Shown: piece by piece, positions 14,467 through 27,309 of the stretch
Numbering within the stretch: the first letter of the stretch is position 1
Layout of the letters: each line of letters starts with the position of its first letter
Source of the DNA: Byssochlamys sp. IMV 00236
Taxonomy: Eukaryota; Ascomycota; Eurotiomycetes; Eurotiales; Thermoascaceae
Direction of reading: 5' to 3'
DNA: 64,000 bases
Assembly (NCBI GenBank): GCA_001931875.2
Contig: MSJH02000810.1
Coordinates: 569,535-633,534, forward strand
Position numbers and translations under genes: made by a program
The notes under the pieces: model-generated
What the model was told of the DNA's origin: nothing
The model's database searches: none
Seen by the model: the letters and a program-made list of their open reading frames with translations, nothing else

Positions 14467-15586
14467 TTAGAACATCATCATCCGCCTCTTGTCATCATGA
14501 TCGTGGTCGTGGTCGTCATCGTCATCGTCGCCATGGTCCTTGTTCTTCTTGGAGACGGGGCTTCCATGCCTGCAAGTATCATGTCAGCACTCGAGGGGGG
14601 AACACAGCATGTATAATAAAGGGTAAGAGCACTTACGCAAAGAACAGGATCTTAATCGCAATCGCCAACCCCGCGTGAAGGACAACCACCAGAACAAGCA
14701 AGATCTTACTTCTCTTCGCATCCGTCGCCATGATGACGGGGTACAGATTCCTCAAAAGGAAGAAAACAGACCAGCCAAATCCCACACCAACAAGGGCCCA
14801 ATTGAGCGCCGTCAGCGGACTCCAACTGACCAGCGCAACTGCAATCCAGACAATATTCGCATATCCATACAGCGCCCAGGCCTCGATAAGATCCGCGCTC
14901 GTGCTACCGGACCACCGTAGGAACCCCCACAGCGCGACAGGAAGAACGCCAGTATAACCATAAATCAAGCCAGCCGCACCAGAGAGCAGTCGGAAATCAT
15001 ACTCAAAGTGCTTCCTACTCGTGTTGGACAGATATTGCGAGATCGTACCGGTCAAGAAGAGGATGACGACCACGGTCGTTGCGATCCAGAAGGGGCCGTA
15101 CAGGTCCGGATTACCATCGAGAACATCGAGGAAGTTGGTCCGTGGGTACAGAGCTGCTGCACCGCGACGGATGACTTCGTTTGTGTCGACGTCGAAGAAT
15201 TGCGAGTAGTAATGGATCGACCACAGACGGAGCTTGGAGGGTGCGCTGGCGCTGGGAGTACGACTATGGCGACCACCGCGGGAGGATTGGCCTCCGCCTA
15301 AGAAGGGAGCGGAGTCCGGTTGGATTTTAGAGCTGCGTTGGTCGTTTTCGAAATCTATGTAGATAGAGAATCTATGGTTAGATCTGTCTGAGAATGGGCA
15401 TTGCCACCATTAGTTTTATAGAGACATACTGGATGGGTGGAACTCAAGGTCCTCTTGAAGGTCGGTATGCCCGAGGTCTCCCTATTGATTGTCAGTGTGA
15501 AAAGGGTCATAGAGAATAGAGAAAAGGAGCTCGAATCTCACCTCGGCATCGACACCGACTACCACATCATAGCCTCGATTTGCCAT
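14467..15586 (-). CDS. Yip1-domain Golgi membrane protein (YIPF1/2-like)
   Basis: Four exons (15586-15542, 15481-15430, 15354-14637, 14569-14467) give 305 residues. The N-terminal ~90 residues are cytosolic and polar. SKLRLWSIHYYSQFFDVDTNEV and NPDLYGPFWI are the conserved entry to the Yip1 domain. Five hydrophobic segments follow (e.g. VVVILFLTGTISQYL, LLSGAAGLIYGYTGVLPVAL, IVWIAVALVSW, WALVGVGFGWSVFFLL, ILLVLVVVLHAGLAIAI). Family members act in ER-Golgi or Golgi trafficking with Rab/Ypt GTPases. The last exon, reached by a GTAAGT donor inside the FFA codons, adds an unusual tail of alternating Asp and His ending RRMMMF. Without splicing the protein would stop right after FFA. The family is clear; the exact yeast counterpart is uncertain. 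Confidence 0.85.
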
Positions 15587-16010
15587 ATTGAGATGTGTCT
15601 GTCGGCGATGTGTTAACGAGCAATGGTGACAGCTTGGCGGGTGTTGCTGAGATGCAAGAGTACAGGTAGTCGTCACCCGCGTTGGAGCCACGCATCAGCC
15701 ACGCGTTGTGGGGACAGCCGACCCAGCAGTAACAATAATCACTACGCTAGTGTTCTACCATACAAAAAACCTATTGTTGCTTAAATACTTTTCATTATCG
15801 TGTCACAAATGGAGTCACAGTAATTCTTGATTATAATGTACATAGTATGCTGCGGTATCTAGAAGCAAAGACCAAATATCTCTCGCGAAACCATTTTTAT
15901 GACCAGACACCCAGCTCCATATGTCCCTAAGAGTAGGTATATCCTCACGAATCACATATTATAGAGCCGATATATGTGAGGCCCCTAACGCCGCATTATA
16001 ATACAGGTGC
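15587..16010. other. Intergenic, 424 bp
   Basis: Promoter of the Yip1-family gene and 3' flank of the TBC gene (both minus strand). Nothing else was recognised. Confidence 0.5.
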
Positions 16011-17368
16011 TCATCGAAGGTCTTGGAATGCCTCTCTGAACTTTCCCATGTAGTTCCAAATCGTAATGTCGAGTCCGTTCCGGCGGATCCAGAAGGAGAT
16101 AACAGCAATGAGAATGGCAAGGCCCACAGATCCGGCCGGTTTCCTGTACTTCCACAGCACACCAACAGCCTTCTGTCTGAGCTCTTCCCTCCTCATATCA
16201 CGAGTTTGCAGATTGAACAACTCCTTTGCTTGTTCCGGAGTACCTTCTGTGGCAAGATCTCTCGACGTCTTCAACACACTGTATTGTGGGATCTGCTTCC
16301 AAGCCTTGAAGGGAAGTGATTCCGGGGGATACTGATGGAATAGCTTCACCGCACTGGAAATAAGTCCCTCCAAGTCTAGTGGCTGGGGAAGTTTCGAGAG
16401 CGTGAAATGAAGCATCTCCGGCTCATCAATCGGAATTTCGAACAACTCTTTCTTGCGCGAAAGGATGATGGCTGCGAAGAGATAGATTGCCACAACAGGT
16501 TCGTGGGCCAGGAGGAAATCATAGAGTCGAGCGATATCTCCGTACTCCTGGATATCATGGGCATACAGCGTTAATGTAGCTGCCAGCGCGAAAAAGGGCC
16601 GTGTCCCGGAGAGGTGACGGCGCAGTTTGGGGTCTGCTTTCTCCAATATTGCGGGGATCAACTGAAGATGCTTGAGAGCTGGGGACAATGATGGCAGCAT
16701 ATAATCCCGGATGCGGAACAGTGATACGCGAGCAAAAGCTGAAACAGCATCCTGCGCACCAAGAACCAGGAGCAGGACTTGAGCGATATCGTGATAACCT
16801 TGGAAGTAGCACAGCATTGGGTATCTCCTCAGAATCTCCGTGATGAGGTCTGACAACTCTTCCTTTTTACCGTCCAATTCTTTAACCGTACCTGTAGATA
16901 ATATTTAGCCATTCTTTCTGTATGCGTAGAAGCTCGCATACTGACAGTTTGGGTAGTATACAAACGAACGATTCACATCCAGTTTGACTTGGTCCTCGTC
17001 CACGTGGCGTGGCAGGCTCGACCACGCGGGTTGATCCCGCCCGGAAATTCGATCACTTCCTACGAGGATAGGCCCTGTATGCACGATGTTACGATGTATG
17101 GAATTGATAGTGAGTCTTGAGATCACGTACAAGCCGATCGTCGAAGTTCATCGTTTAGTAAGCCACCTTCGGAAGTAGCATACGAGACCAATGCACCCAA
17201 ATCGCGTGCAGCACATGCTCGACGAATATGCTCCCTCTTTTCGGCTACATGGTCTGGAGTTCCAGGTGATTCTGGAGTTTCGGACGTCTCCGAAGCCTCA
17301 TATGAAACCGGCTGCTGCCTCGTCTCCTCCTCTCCAGAGACGAATGTGTCTTGCGGTTGCCCCTCCAT
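16011..17368 (-). CDS. TBC-domain Rab GTPase-activating protein with C-terminal membrane anchor (TBC1D20/Gyp8-like)
   Basis: Three exons (17368-17131, 17074-16946, 16891-16011) give 415 residues. VKLDVNRSFVYY carries the arginine finger of the IxxDxxR motif, and YFQGYHDIAQVLL carries the glutamine finger (YxQG), so both catalytic residues are present. The rest of the TBC fold follows (IRDYMLPSLSPALKHLQLIP... RLYDFLLAHEP). Near the C-terminus SVGLAILIAVISFWI is a single membrane span followed by about 20 residues, a tail-anchor-like arrangement. This combination is characteristic of TBC1D20 and yeast Gyp8, which act on Rab1/Ypt1 at the ER. The N-terminal 50 residues are acidic and Thr/Glu-rich. 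Confidence 0.88.
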
Positions 17369-18786
17369 GTCGCGCGGGGATAGATAGACCGGGGATCAAG
17401 CGTAACAGGTGCAATTGGCCAACCGGGAAAATGACACCAGTCTGACAGAAACAAGATGGCCTTGACTGACAGAGACTGACAGATTGAGACTAGCGGACAA
17501 GAGATAGAAGAAAGAATCTTTAGCACTGCGTGGCCATTCGGTTTTCTCCCCAGCCGTTCCGTGGCCTTTGGTCGACTTGTGCCGGTACCAGTGACCTACT
17601 CCTTGCAGCAGCTCTGGGAACAATGTTACCAACCGCAATATGACAGCAACTCCTTGCCGAGCACAGAAAAAGAAGGACGCCAGATCGTGGCTCTCAATTA
17701 TTAAATAGGCTCGCGGCACCAGGAGCGAATCTCTGTTTACAGAGCCGTGGTCGAGCGCTGACGCTGCTCCGCGGCTGCCACGATTGGAGAGAGAGTCGAC
17801 ATCCCGTGATTCGTCCACGTCGGCTGCGCGGGAGATTAATTACAGGCTGTGACGGCTGCCGTACCATCAACTACCCACTCGCGGAAGTGGCTGTAGTTAA
17901 TAGCCGGTCCCCTACAATAATAATCGCTTTAAAATACTTCTGCAAGGCCGTTAGTCTATCGTCAACGGGCCTGGGCGTTGAAACAATTAGATCGACCCTG
18001 CCAATGTGGAAGTTGAAACGACGCTGCTGATCTCATCCCGCAGCCCACCTCCGATTAACTACCCACAATCACGACAACAGCAGATTACAACAAAAGATGA
18101 GCCAGAGAGTCTGAGTTAGTTCGAGATAACAGGAGGACGCGGTACTAAGGATCACTTCTACAGTACCTGCGTTCATCGCCGGCCCGTTTCCTCGTCCGGA
18201 CAACCTGTCGGCCCGATGGTCATACATCGCTTTCCTCACGCACTGCATACCAATCTTTAGGGCGTACACCCGACCTCAGGACAGGGGCCTTCCATACTTA
18301 TCCTCAGGAGAATATCTGTTGGTCAACCACGAGCATCTGATGCACTTGGGACCTGCCCAGAGAGGGTACTAGCTCCTTCATTCTATTAGATCTCGCCCGT
18401 GCTTTAAGTGTCTTCACATCACCAACTACTGCATGCAACACATGGGCATACAGCAACACATCATGACAGTGTCCGAGCACCTCAATGGTCCGTCTACAGT
18501 CTTGCCTCTCACCAGGCCGCTTATGAAGTTCTAGCACAACTTGAAAAAACTTGATTCATCAAGATTGGAGACAGAATTGACTGGGATAAAAATCCCTACT
18601 TTCTCCTGTTTTGACCAATTTTTTTCTTTTTTTTTCTGGTGCATCTGACCCATTTCTAAGGGTTTCTCAGGCCACCCTCGAAGCTTGCTGCCAAGGCACG
18701 TGAGAGGGGCCAACGTTTAATATTGTCAAATACGGTCAAATTTCCGGTCTTCTATTCATGTGTTTGTTTTGTATGGCATCGGCGTC
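17369..18786. other. Long intergenic region, 1.4 kb, between divergent genes
   Basis: This separates the TBC gene (minus) from the MMS1/CPSF-like gene (plus). No open frame here has convincing codon use, and splicing combinations I tried gave no conserved protein. It contains an imperfect hairpin at 17869-17898 and a T-rich tract at 18617-18640. It may hold extended promoters, leaders or a non-coding transcript. Confidence 0.45.
17869..17898. repeat. Imperfect inverted repeat, 11-bp stem
   Basis: AACTACCCACT (17869-17879) pairs with AGTGG (17886-17890) plus GTAGTT (17893-17898), with a 2-nt bulge and a 6-nt loop. Confidence 0.6.
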
Positions 18787-21700
18787 ATGGCTCTACAAGC
18801 AGCACACTTGGTAAACGGCGTGTGGACCACACGCCGTATAGATATCAGTGACCTGCTGGTCCAAGATCGCGCACGGAGGCCTGATCTGCGCCGGGACGCT
18901 GAACCTCCAAGGCCAAAAGTTGGACTGCTCTCCCAGACAGTCATTCGAAGTCCAATTGTTCAATGGATTCTTCCTGCTCGTCTGCGAAGCAAGTTCCACA
19001 ACGATGTCGCCTTCGTCGGGGAACGGTCCGTGCATCTAAAGGAAGCGGTCCTAGGTGTCCATCTAGAAGATGTGACAACGAAGGCTGACTTCGATTCCAA
19101 CATTATCGCTGCAAAAGTCATCAATGCGTGCACAGAGTTGACATGGGAAGCTCAGATGAAGATGGGGGCTGGAAATGCAACATCCTCTCAAAATTCAGAT
19201 ATTCACGATGCACTCCCCCCTCAGATTTTAGTCCTCACACTGGAGTCCAGGGAATTAGTCTTCCTCTATTGCGCAGTGAAGTCGCCTGTAAAGGATCCCC
19301 ATTTCATACATCTTCGAAGGCCTTTGCCCTGTGATGTGAGTTCTCTGGAGAGATTTGGTCGACATGTGGCAGTTGATCCGAGGTAAGCTCATGTGGAACT
19401 TGAAATATTCCTCGGACTTACATTTTCCAGATCGCGCGCAATGGCTGTAGCTGCTTCAGCCGATTATTTTGGCGTGTTTATCTTGAGGTCATCCGACACA
19501 TTGCAGTCGCAGATGATGCGAGGAAATCTAGATCCAATCTCAGAGGTACTGTTAACCCATGCTTGACATATTGCAGCATCCTCGTGTAGAAATTCTAACA
19601 TAGTTGTCTCGTACAGGAGCGTTTCTTCCGGGTTGATGGTGATATCCTATTCATGGACTTCCTTTACCCTAAGGCCGAAGATGGTGATCGAATAATCCTT
19701 TTGCTGTTGGTCTCTAAAAATCAAAACACACAAGTCGTATGTTACGATTGGGAAGCAACTGGAAGCCTGAAACAGGCGCATCCCCGGGTAACAACGAGAC
19801 CCTTGCCTGCTGAAGACAGACTGCCAACCATCCTTGTGCCTTTGACAAAGGCCACTTCGTTCATGCTTATTACCACTGTTTCGATGGCGGTCTACCGAAA
19901 CATCCTCGATCCACGTGCGGATAAACAACCTCATAGGTATCCACTTCCCAGGCCTGATCAAGAGCTGCGACGCTGCCCACTGTGGACCAGATGGGCGAGA
20001 CCCTTCCGCAACTGGTTGTACAACCAAAAGCACGATGACATATATCTTTGTCGAGAAGATGGGAAGATATTTTACCTTGAGATCGGAAATGATGGGGAAA
20101 TTGAGCACCAGTCCCATCTAGGGCAGCTTGGCTGTGATGTGGATGCTGCCTTTGACATTCTCGATATCGGCTTCCAAGGTGGTGACCTTCTATTAGTAGC
20201 AGGTAATATGGGTGATGGAGGACTTTTTATTCAAAAGGCTAGAGAGCATCCGACATGTGTCCAGAAATTCTTGAACTGGGCACCTGTTATCGATTCTGTC
20301 ATAGTGGACACTACGTCCAGTGACATTGGCCGAAGCCGTCATCCTTCATCGAAAGGCAATCTATCCCATGAACGTCTGTTTGCCTGCACCGGTTCCACCA
20401 TTGGCCAGGGAGCTATAGTCGAACTTCGACATGGCATAGAAGCGCGGGTAGGTCTAGTGATCCCGCTTGACCACTTGTCGGGCACGAGGGACATTTGGAC
20501 CATGTCTGACAATGTCGAAGGTGGCACGTACCTGCTAGCTTCAGACCCGGTCTCATCCACACTTCTTTACCTTCCTACAGACACGGGCGAGGAAATATAT
20601 GCAATGGATGAGTCCCAATCCGGCCTGGACTTTTTTGCACATACATTAGCTGGGGGTTGCACGCCGTCTGGTGTAATTATCCAGGTGACCAACCATTCTA
20701 TTAACCTTACCTCGCCTCGCACTGAACTCCTCGACCACTGTTTCCGTTATGAGAGCCATGAATCCGTTATTACTGCCGCCGTTAGTGGCAGACTATCGCT
20801 TATTGCTACCGCTGTTCGGGTAAATGATAATGTATTTGTCCACCTCGGTAAAGCATCTTCTTCCAGTACTGCTCTTACAGTGGAACGGGTTGGTGAACCA
20901 CTTCTGTTTCCTCATGAGCCGATCTCTCTTTTGATACAGAGTCTGGGTCCCTATTCCTTGGTATTTGTCGGCACTGCAAATGGCAAAGTTATCGTATACC
21001 GTGTCGAGGAGAATCATGCCGTTCTATGGTCTGAGCACGACATTGTTCTCACCGAAGAAATCGAAGCATCCAAAGCGATCGAAAGCTTAGTTATGGTCAG
21101 TTCAGATGATGGAGGCAAAGAAGCAAGGTGCACATTGTTTTGCGGTCTCCGAAGTGGTATACTAGTACCCCTGGAAATGCATCACAGCGCAGAGGGCGGC
21201 GTCGAGAAGATAGGTATGAACATTTCACAAACTCGTATGGCTTCTGCTGATCTTTATATGTTCTGGGATAGAACAAGTGCATATTCAGAGACTTGGACAG
21301 ACAACTGTCAGATTGAGCAGCAATCCAACTCAAGAAGACTTCGCTCTGGTTCTCTGTGGCGACAAGTTCTGGCATTTGAAACATGCTAATGACGGAGATT
21401 ATACGCTTCAGAAAATATGGGTGACAGACCAAAGCAATGTCAGTTCCAGCGACTCAAATCACCTCGTTTCGTTGCTGACATTTTGTAGCCTTCTTACCTA
21501 CAAGGGAGCATAGACGTTGCGACCTTGATCGATGCGCAGGACGACCCCAGACCCGATAGTCTCGCCGGTTCACTTGTCTGCATCAGTGAGGGACAACTCT
21601 TGATTTGTACCCTAGATAAGAATGCGGGACCTGTCCCTCGCCGTATTCATCTCCCAGGAAGTGCCAACAGATTGATATATTCGAAGTATCTCAACAGTCT

Positions 21701-22940
21701 GGTTGTGTCATATACGCTTGTGGAGCTCGACACGGAAACGGACCCTATCAAGCGTTACTCGCGACCAACCATCGAATTCATAGACCTTGATTCTCAAAAC
21801 CCAGAGGTGAGGAATCCAGGACCTTCTATGAGAGACCTGGATGCCCGCCAGCCATGGAGGCCCTCTGGAGCGTCAGGAGAGAAGATCACTTGCCTCCTGG
21901 ACTGGATGCCGAAGAGAGATGGGGCTGAATACCATTTTATCGTTATTGGAACGGCACGCAAGCATCAGGAAGAGAAAGGGCGCATTATTTTCCTTCAAAC
22001 TCAGCGCGACCGGGCCACCGGGCAGATCGAGTGTGTTGTCAAACATGTCCATAAGTTCGAAGGTGCTGTGCATGCTGTCGCACCATACGGTGATTTCACC
22101 TTGATGGTTGCTACCGGTTATGATATCGTTCCCTTGGAGCCGAAGTTTTCTGAAAAAAGATGGGTTCGATCGGCCCGGTACAGATTGACGTCTCCGGCTG
22201 TCTCGATCAGTGTCCACGAGCCATTCCTGTATCTGTCGACCTCGAGAGAGTCCTTGGTGGTTCTCAAAATCACTGATGACAAGTTGGTTTTATATTCTCA
22301 TGACAGAGTGAAACGAGAGGGTGTCTCCCATTTCCACATCGGAGGAGAAGCGAAGCTGACTCTGGCCACAAGCAGAGGTGGTACAGTCAGCGCTCTGACC
22401 GAGATTGGTGTCACAACAAACGATAAAGTCATGCCAGCACCGCTCGCGGAAGCCCATCTACCAGTCTCAATCATGAAACTCAACCCCAGTCACACCATCT
22501 CATCTTCGCCCTCAGCTACAGTCACCTACGGCACCGCTCTCGATGGGACAGTCTACCGCCTCACAACCCTCACGGAGAAAGAATGGCGTCTCCTGCGCTT
22601 CTTGCAAAATATATGCATGAGAGACCCCATAATATGTCCCTTCGGTTCGGTCCGAAAACGACGCTGGATCCCCGCAGAGATCGAACCCTCGACGACCAAG
22701 CCATCCACCATGCATGTGAATGGTGACATATTGAGCCGACTCCTGAGTCACGGCAGCGACTATCTCCGACAGATGTTATCGATAGAGTACGACTCCCACG
22801 GCACTGGCAACACAACAACTTCGACCAGCACTGCAATGGAGCGGTTTTCCGACCTCGCTGTAGAAGTCTTCGGGGAGTCCGAGAATCCCGTCAAGAACGT
22901 AATCGAGTGGTTGAGGAATATACTCGCGATCAACCTCTGA
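18787..22940 (+). CDS. MMS1_N / CPSF-A (DDB1-Rse1-Cft1 superfamily) beta-propeller protein
   Basis: Five exons (18787-19382, 19431-19545, 19617-21213, 21272-21438, 21489-22940) give 1308 residues. The length, the repeated short beta-strand blocks (LLLVAGNMGDGG, HDDIYLCREDGKIFYL, DFALVLCGDKFWHLK) and the ending IEWLRNILAINL fit the three-propeller DDB1/CPSF160/Rse1 family with an MMS1-type N-terminal domain. Members act as scaffolds: DDB1/Mms1 in Cul4/Rtt101 ubiquitin ligases for DNA repair, Rse1 in the spliceosome, Cft1 in 3'-end cleavage. Which branch this belongs to cannot be settled by eye; the divergent sequence suggests the Mms1-like fungal group. I start at ATG 18787 (MALQAAHLV). A short out-of-frame reading frame begins at 18758. 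There are no strong neighbours that define its role. Confidence 0.75.
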
Positions 22941-23988
22941 GATAAAATAGTTACTAGTGCGGTGTCTATATTTTCTTTTTGTTCCTTGTTATGCGCTGCC
23001 TACGCGGATGACTTGGGAAAGGAAGCTTTCCTTGATTCTTTTTTCTTTCCCCTTTTTTTTTCTTCCATTTTTCCCTGGCCTTTTTGGGTCCTGCATTCGA
23101 CATTGTTATTAGGACGACTAAAAGTTTTTCTCTACTTTAACAGTAGAAGCTGTAGCACGGGTTATCTTTTTATAAGCGAGAAGGAACGAAGCATGGCATT
23201 ATTTCACATCACAACGAGTTCTTTTCCAGGCTTTTTCTTTGACATAGGACATGGTAACTGGATTCCCATGATATATCCTCGAGTAGCAGTCTGCAAGATG
23301 GTAGGGTAGGTATCAATAGTAGTAGTTAGTAGTGACTTGAGTGAATATATAAAACCAGTGAAACGTCAAAGAAGTCAAATATTCACTACAACAAGAATTC
23401 CAAAAGTTCCTTCAATATATAGTAAAGCCACAGATAGTATACGATAGAACTGAGAACATGCCTGTTAAATAATATACATGGCCCTGCACAGGTGGCAAAA
23501 GGTATATTGGAACCATCAATACCAACGCGGTCTATGGTACTCGACGACCCGGCGGAGAAGCAGCAGCAGCCAGTGACCTCACCCGACAGGCGATTTATTC
23601 CCCACCACCGCCAAAAAGCAACAACGTCCTTCCAAGCCAAAATTCTCACATCCTTTCCCCTCTCCGGAATCAATCCTATCAACTCACCTATTCCGAGGAA
23701 AGGTATACAAAAGAGGGCCTGTGTTTCTTTTCCCTCTAGCCTTTCATTTCTATTTTGTTTCTTTATTTTCCACTCTCGCGGTCGCTTGGCCCTGGATTTT
23801 GGTTTCTCAAAAAAGCTCTGTTTCTCCGCGTTTCGCCGCAGGTCGCACTACCCACAAAACCCGCAATATTCCCTGCAGACCTCGCATGTCGCCACGTATT
23901 GAGCGGTTGATAGAAGCGACTGGATAATTTTCTGCGGATTTTGCATCGCAGATTTTCATTATAAACCAAGGTTTAACCGTCCGACAAG
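22941..23988. other. Intergenic, 1.05 kb, with eIF5B leader
   Basis: The first half is the 3' side of the propeller gene, with T-rich tracts at 23037-23080. The second half is pyrimidine-rich before the eIF5B start, as expected of a highly expressed gene. A 136-codon open frame at 23492-23902 lacks an ATG start and looks non-coding. Confidence 0.5.
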
Positions 23989-26900
23989 ATGGCACCTAAG
24001 AAGAAGGGTGGCAGAAAGCAGGAGGACGACTGGGAAGCGGAACTGGGTGAATCCATTGCCCCTACAAATGGAGAGGCTGATCAGCAGCCGGCGGAGGATG
24101 CGCCCAAGGAAGAGGAATCTGCAGGTGGCGGTGGTCTCCTGGCTGCTCTGAAAAAGAACAAGACCAAGAAGGCCAAGAAGGGAAAGCCAGAGAACGATTG
24201 GGTCGAGGGTGAGGATCCCACGCAGGATGCCAACGGTGCCGTCGACCTTGCCAGCAAGGAGCCCGAGGAAGGGAATTTCGACGACGACGATGTTTTCGCT
24301 GGAAATGCGAAGCCCAAAACCCCTGCGAAGCCTGCGGGCAAGGCTGCCAAGGAGGCTCCCAAGGCCGCCACTGAGGAACTAAAGGTGAAGTCCAAGAAGG
24401 AAAAGGAAAAGGAAAAGAAGGAGCGTGAAAAGCAGCGGAAAAAGGAACAGGTATGTTCTCTCCACGCCCACTGGCGACTTCATATCGTAGGTACTGACCA
24501 TGACTCTCCCTAGGCTGCTAAGAAGAAAGCTGCCGGTCCTGCGGCTAAGGCCGAACCCGAAAAGCCTGTCGCGGAGGAGAAGAAAGAAGCTACTCCTGCT
24601 GCTGCCCCTGCAGCTGCAGCCGCTCCAGAGCCCGCCAAGAAGAGGAAGGTCCCAGCGGCGCTGGCTGCTCTTCAGAAACAACAGGAGCTCTTGAGAAAGC
24701 AGCAGGAGGATGAGGCCCGCCGTCTGGCCGAGGAGAAGGCCCTCGAGGAGGAGAGGCTCAGGATTGAGGCAGAGGAAGAGCGAAAGAGAGAAGAAGCTCG
24801 TCAGCGCAAGAAGGAGAAGGAGAAGGAGAGGAAGGAGCAGCTCAGAAGGGAAGGAAAGCTTCTCACAAAGGCCCAGAAGGAGGCCAAGGAGCGCAATGAG
24901 CTGCGTATGAGGCAGATGCTTGAGGCTGGTGTGGGCAAAGTTGCTGGCTTGGAAGAGAAGACGGCTGAAGAGAAGAAGAAGCCTGTCTTTGACAATAAGA
25001 AGAAGAAGAAGGGCCCCAAGAAGCAGGAGGACGACCTCGAGGCTGCCGCTGCCAGAGCAAAGGCCCAGCGGGAAGCCAAGGAGGCCGAGGAAGCAGAACG
25101 AAAGAGGAAAGAAGAAGAGGCAAAGGCCAAGGCAGAGGCTGAAGCTGCTGCTGCTGCTGCCCAGGACGAAAGTGAGGTCGAGGACTGGGAGAAGGCAGCT
25201 GATGCAGAAGATGAAGTCAAGGACAGCTGGGACGCCGAGTCTGACGAGGAGAAAGAAGCCAAAGAGAAGCCCACAACCAATGGAGAAGCCAAGGAGAAGC
25301 CAGCTGCCAAACCGTCAGACGAGTCCGAGTCCGAGTCTGAAACCGAGTCTGAATCCGATGAGGAGCAGACTGCCACCCAGAAAGCCGCTGCGCAGAGAAA
25401 GGCTGAAGCCGCTGAGCGGAGAAGGAAGCAGCACGAAGAAGCGATGGCCGCTCGATCCAAGGACAACCTGCGCTCGCCCATTTGCTGTATTCTGGGACAC
25501 GTCGATACTGGAAAGACCAAGCTGCTGGACAAGATTCGACAGACCAATGTGCAGGAGGGCGAAGCTGGTGGTATCACGCAGCAGATCGGTGCCACTTACT
25601 TCCCAGTCGAAGCTCTGCGTCAAAAGACCGCTGTCGTCAACAAGGATGGCAAGTTTGAATTCAAGGTCCCTGGTCTGTTGATCATTGATACGCCTGGTCA
25701 CGAGTCCTTCTCCAACCTGCGTTCCAGAGGTTCCTCGCTCTGTAACATTGCTATCCTGGTTGTCGATATCATGCACGGATTGGAGCCGCAGACACTCGAG
25801 TCGATGAGACTTCTGCGACAGCGCAAGACTCCCTTCATTGTCGCGCTGAACAAGATTGATCGTCTGTACGGTTGGAAGAAGATTGATAACAATGGTTTCC
25901 AGGAGAGTTTGGCCATGCAGAACAAGGGTGTGCAGAACGAGTTCCGCACGCGTCTCGAGCAGATCAAGCTTGCCTTTGCCGAGCAGGGTTTCAACTCGGA
26001 GCTCTTCTACGAGAACAAGTCACTGTCTCGTAACGTGTCACTGGTTCCGACCTCTGCACACACCGGAGAGGGTATTCCTGACATGCTGAAGCTTCTCACG
26101 ATGCTGACCCAGGAGCGTATGACCGGTGCTCTGATGTACCTGTCCGAGGTCGAGTGTACCGTTCTTGAGGTCAAGGTCATCGAAGGTCTTGGTACCACCA
26201 TTGATGTCGTTCTATCAAACGGTATTCTGCGGGAAGGTGATCGGATAGTGCTGTGTGGTATAAACGGACCTATAGCGACAAATATCCGAGCGTTGTTGAC
26301 GCCTGCACCGCTGAAGGAGCTTCGTCTGAAGTCGCAGTATGTCCACAACAAGGAAGTAAAGGCAGCTCTCGGTGTCAAGATCGCGGCCAACGATCTAGAA
26401 CATGCTATTGCTGGTTCTCGTCTTCTCGTCGTTGGACCTGATGATGACGAAGAAGACCTCGAGGAGGAGGTCATGTCCGATCTGGAGAACCTACTCACCA
26501 AGGTTTCTACGGACAACCGCGGTGTCACTGTCCAGGCTTCTACTCTTGGTTCCCTTGAGGCTCTGCTCGAGTTCCTCAAGGTTTCGAAGATCCCCGTCTG
26601 CAACATCTCCATCGGTCCCGTCTATAAGCGTGATGTCATGCTTGCAGGCACCATGCTCGACAAGGCTCCTGAATATGCAGTCATGCTATGTTTCGACGTG
26701 AAGGTAGACAAGGAAGCACAGGCCTACGCCGACGAGATCGGTGTCAAGATCTTCACAGCTGATATCATTTACCACCTATTCGATGACTTTACAAAGCACA
26801 TGGCAGATATCACCGAGAAGAGAAAGGAGGAAAGCAAGATGCTTGCCGTCTTCCCTTGTGTCCTCAAGACTCTTGCTGTGTTCAACAAGAAGGATCCGAT

Positions 26901-27309
26901 CGTCATTGGTGTTGATGTCGTCGAAGGAAGCTTGCGAACATTGACGCCAATTGCGGCTGTTCGGACTAACGCTGCCGGTGCCAAGGAGATTGTCCCTCTC
27001 GGCAGAGTGTAAGTTTCATAACCCCCCGCCTTATGCCGCGAAATCATGTACTAACATTATCTCAGTGTGTCAATCGAGCGTGAGCACAAGCAGATCCAGC
27101 TGTGTAAGAAGGGCCAGCCCGCGGTGGCCGTGAAGATAGAGGCAGCGAACCAGCCCATGTACGGACGTCAACTAGACGAGGCGGATACTCTCTACTCGCA
27201 GATCTCCCGTGCCAGTATCGATACTTTGAAGGAGTTCTACCGTCCGGATGTCTCTATGGAGGAGTGGGCACTCATCAAGAAGATGAAGCCCCTCTTCGAT
27301 ATCCCATGA
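23989..27309 (+). CDS. fun12: Translation initiation factor eIF5B (IF2 family GTPase)
   Basis: Three exons (23989-24450, 24514-27008, 27066-27309) give 1066 residues. The first ~460 residues are a charged, Lys/Glu/Ala-rich extension ([13 protein letters not shown]... [13 protein letters not shown]), probably disordered and partly helical. The GTPase begins near residue 480: G1 [14 protein letters not shown], switch [13 protein letters not shown]3 DTPGHESF and G4 NKID are all present. Domains II-IV follow, ending [16 protein letters not shown]. The protein joins the 60S to the 40S initiation complex and works with eIF1A. The start codon has context AAGATGG, and the N-terminal APKKKGG is conserved in fungi. 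The highly biased codons produce long antisense open frames that are not genes. Confidence 0.96.

Noticed and set aside
17396..17818. 140-codon minus-strand frame in the long intergenic region
   Set aside because: Composition is unlike the neighbouring proteins and no conserved block is visible. An upstream exon of the TBC gene was considered, but that gene already has a good start.
19647..20117. 156-codon minus-strand frame
   Set aside because: Antisense to the third exon of the propeller protein; no domain.
23492..23902. 136-codon plus-strand frame before eIF5B
   Set aside because: No ATG at its beginning and pyrimidine-driven composition; it fits the eIF5B leader.
24801..25595. 264-codon Ser/Ala-rich frame on the minus strand
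   Set aside because: Reverse reading of the Lys/Glu/Ala-rich N-terminal region of eIF5B; low complexity and no start context.
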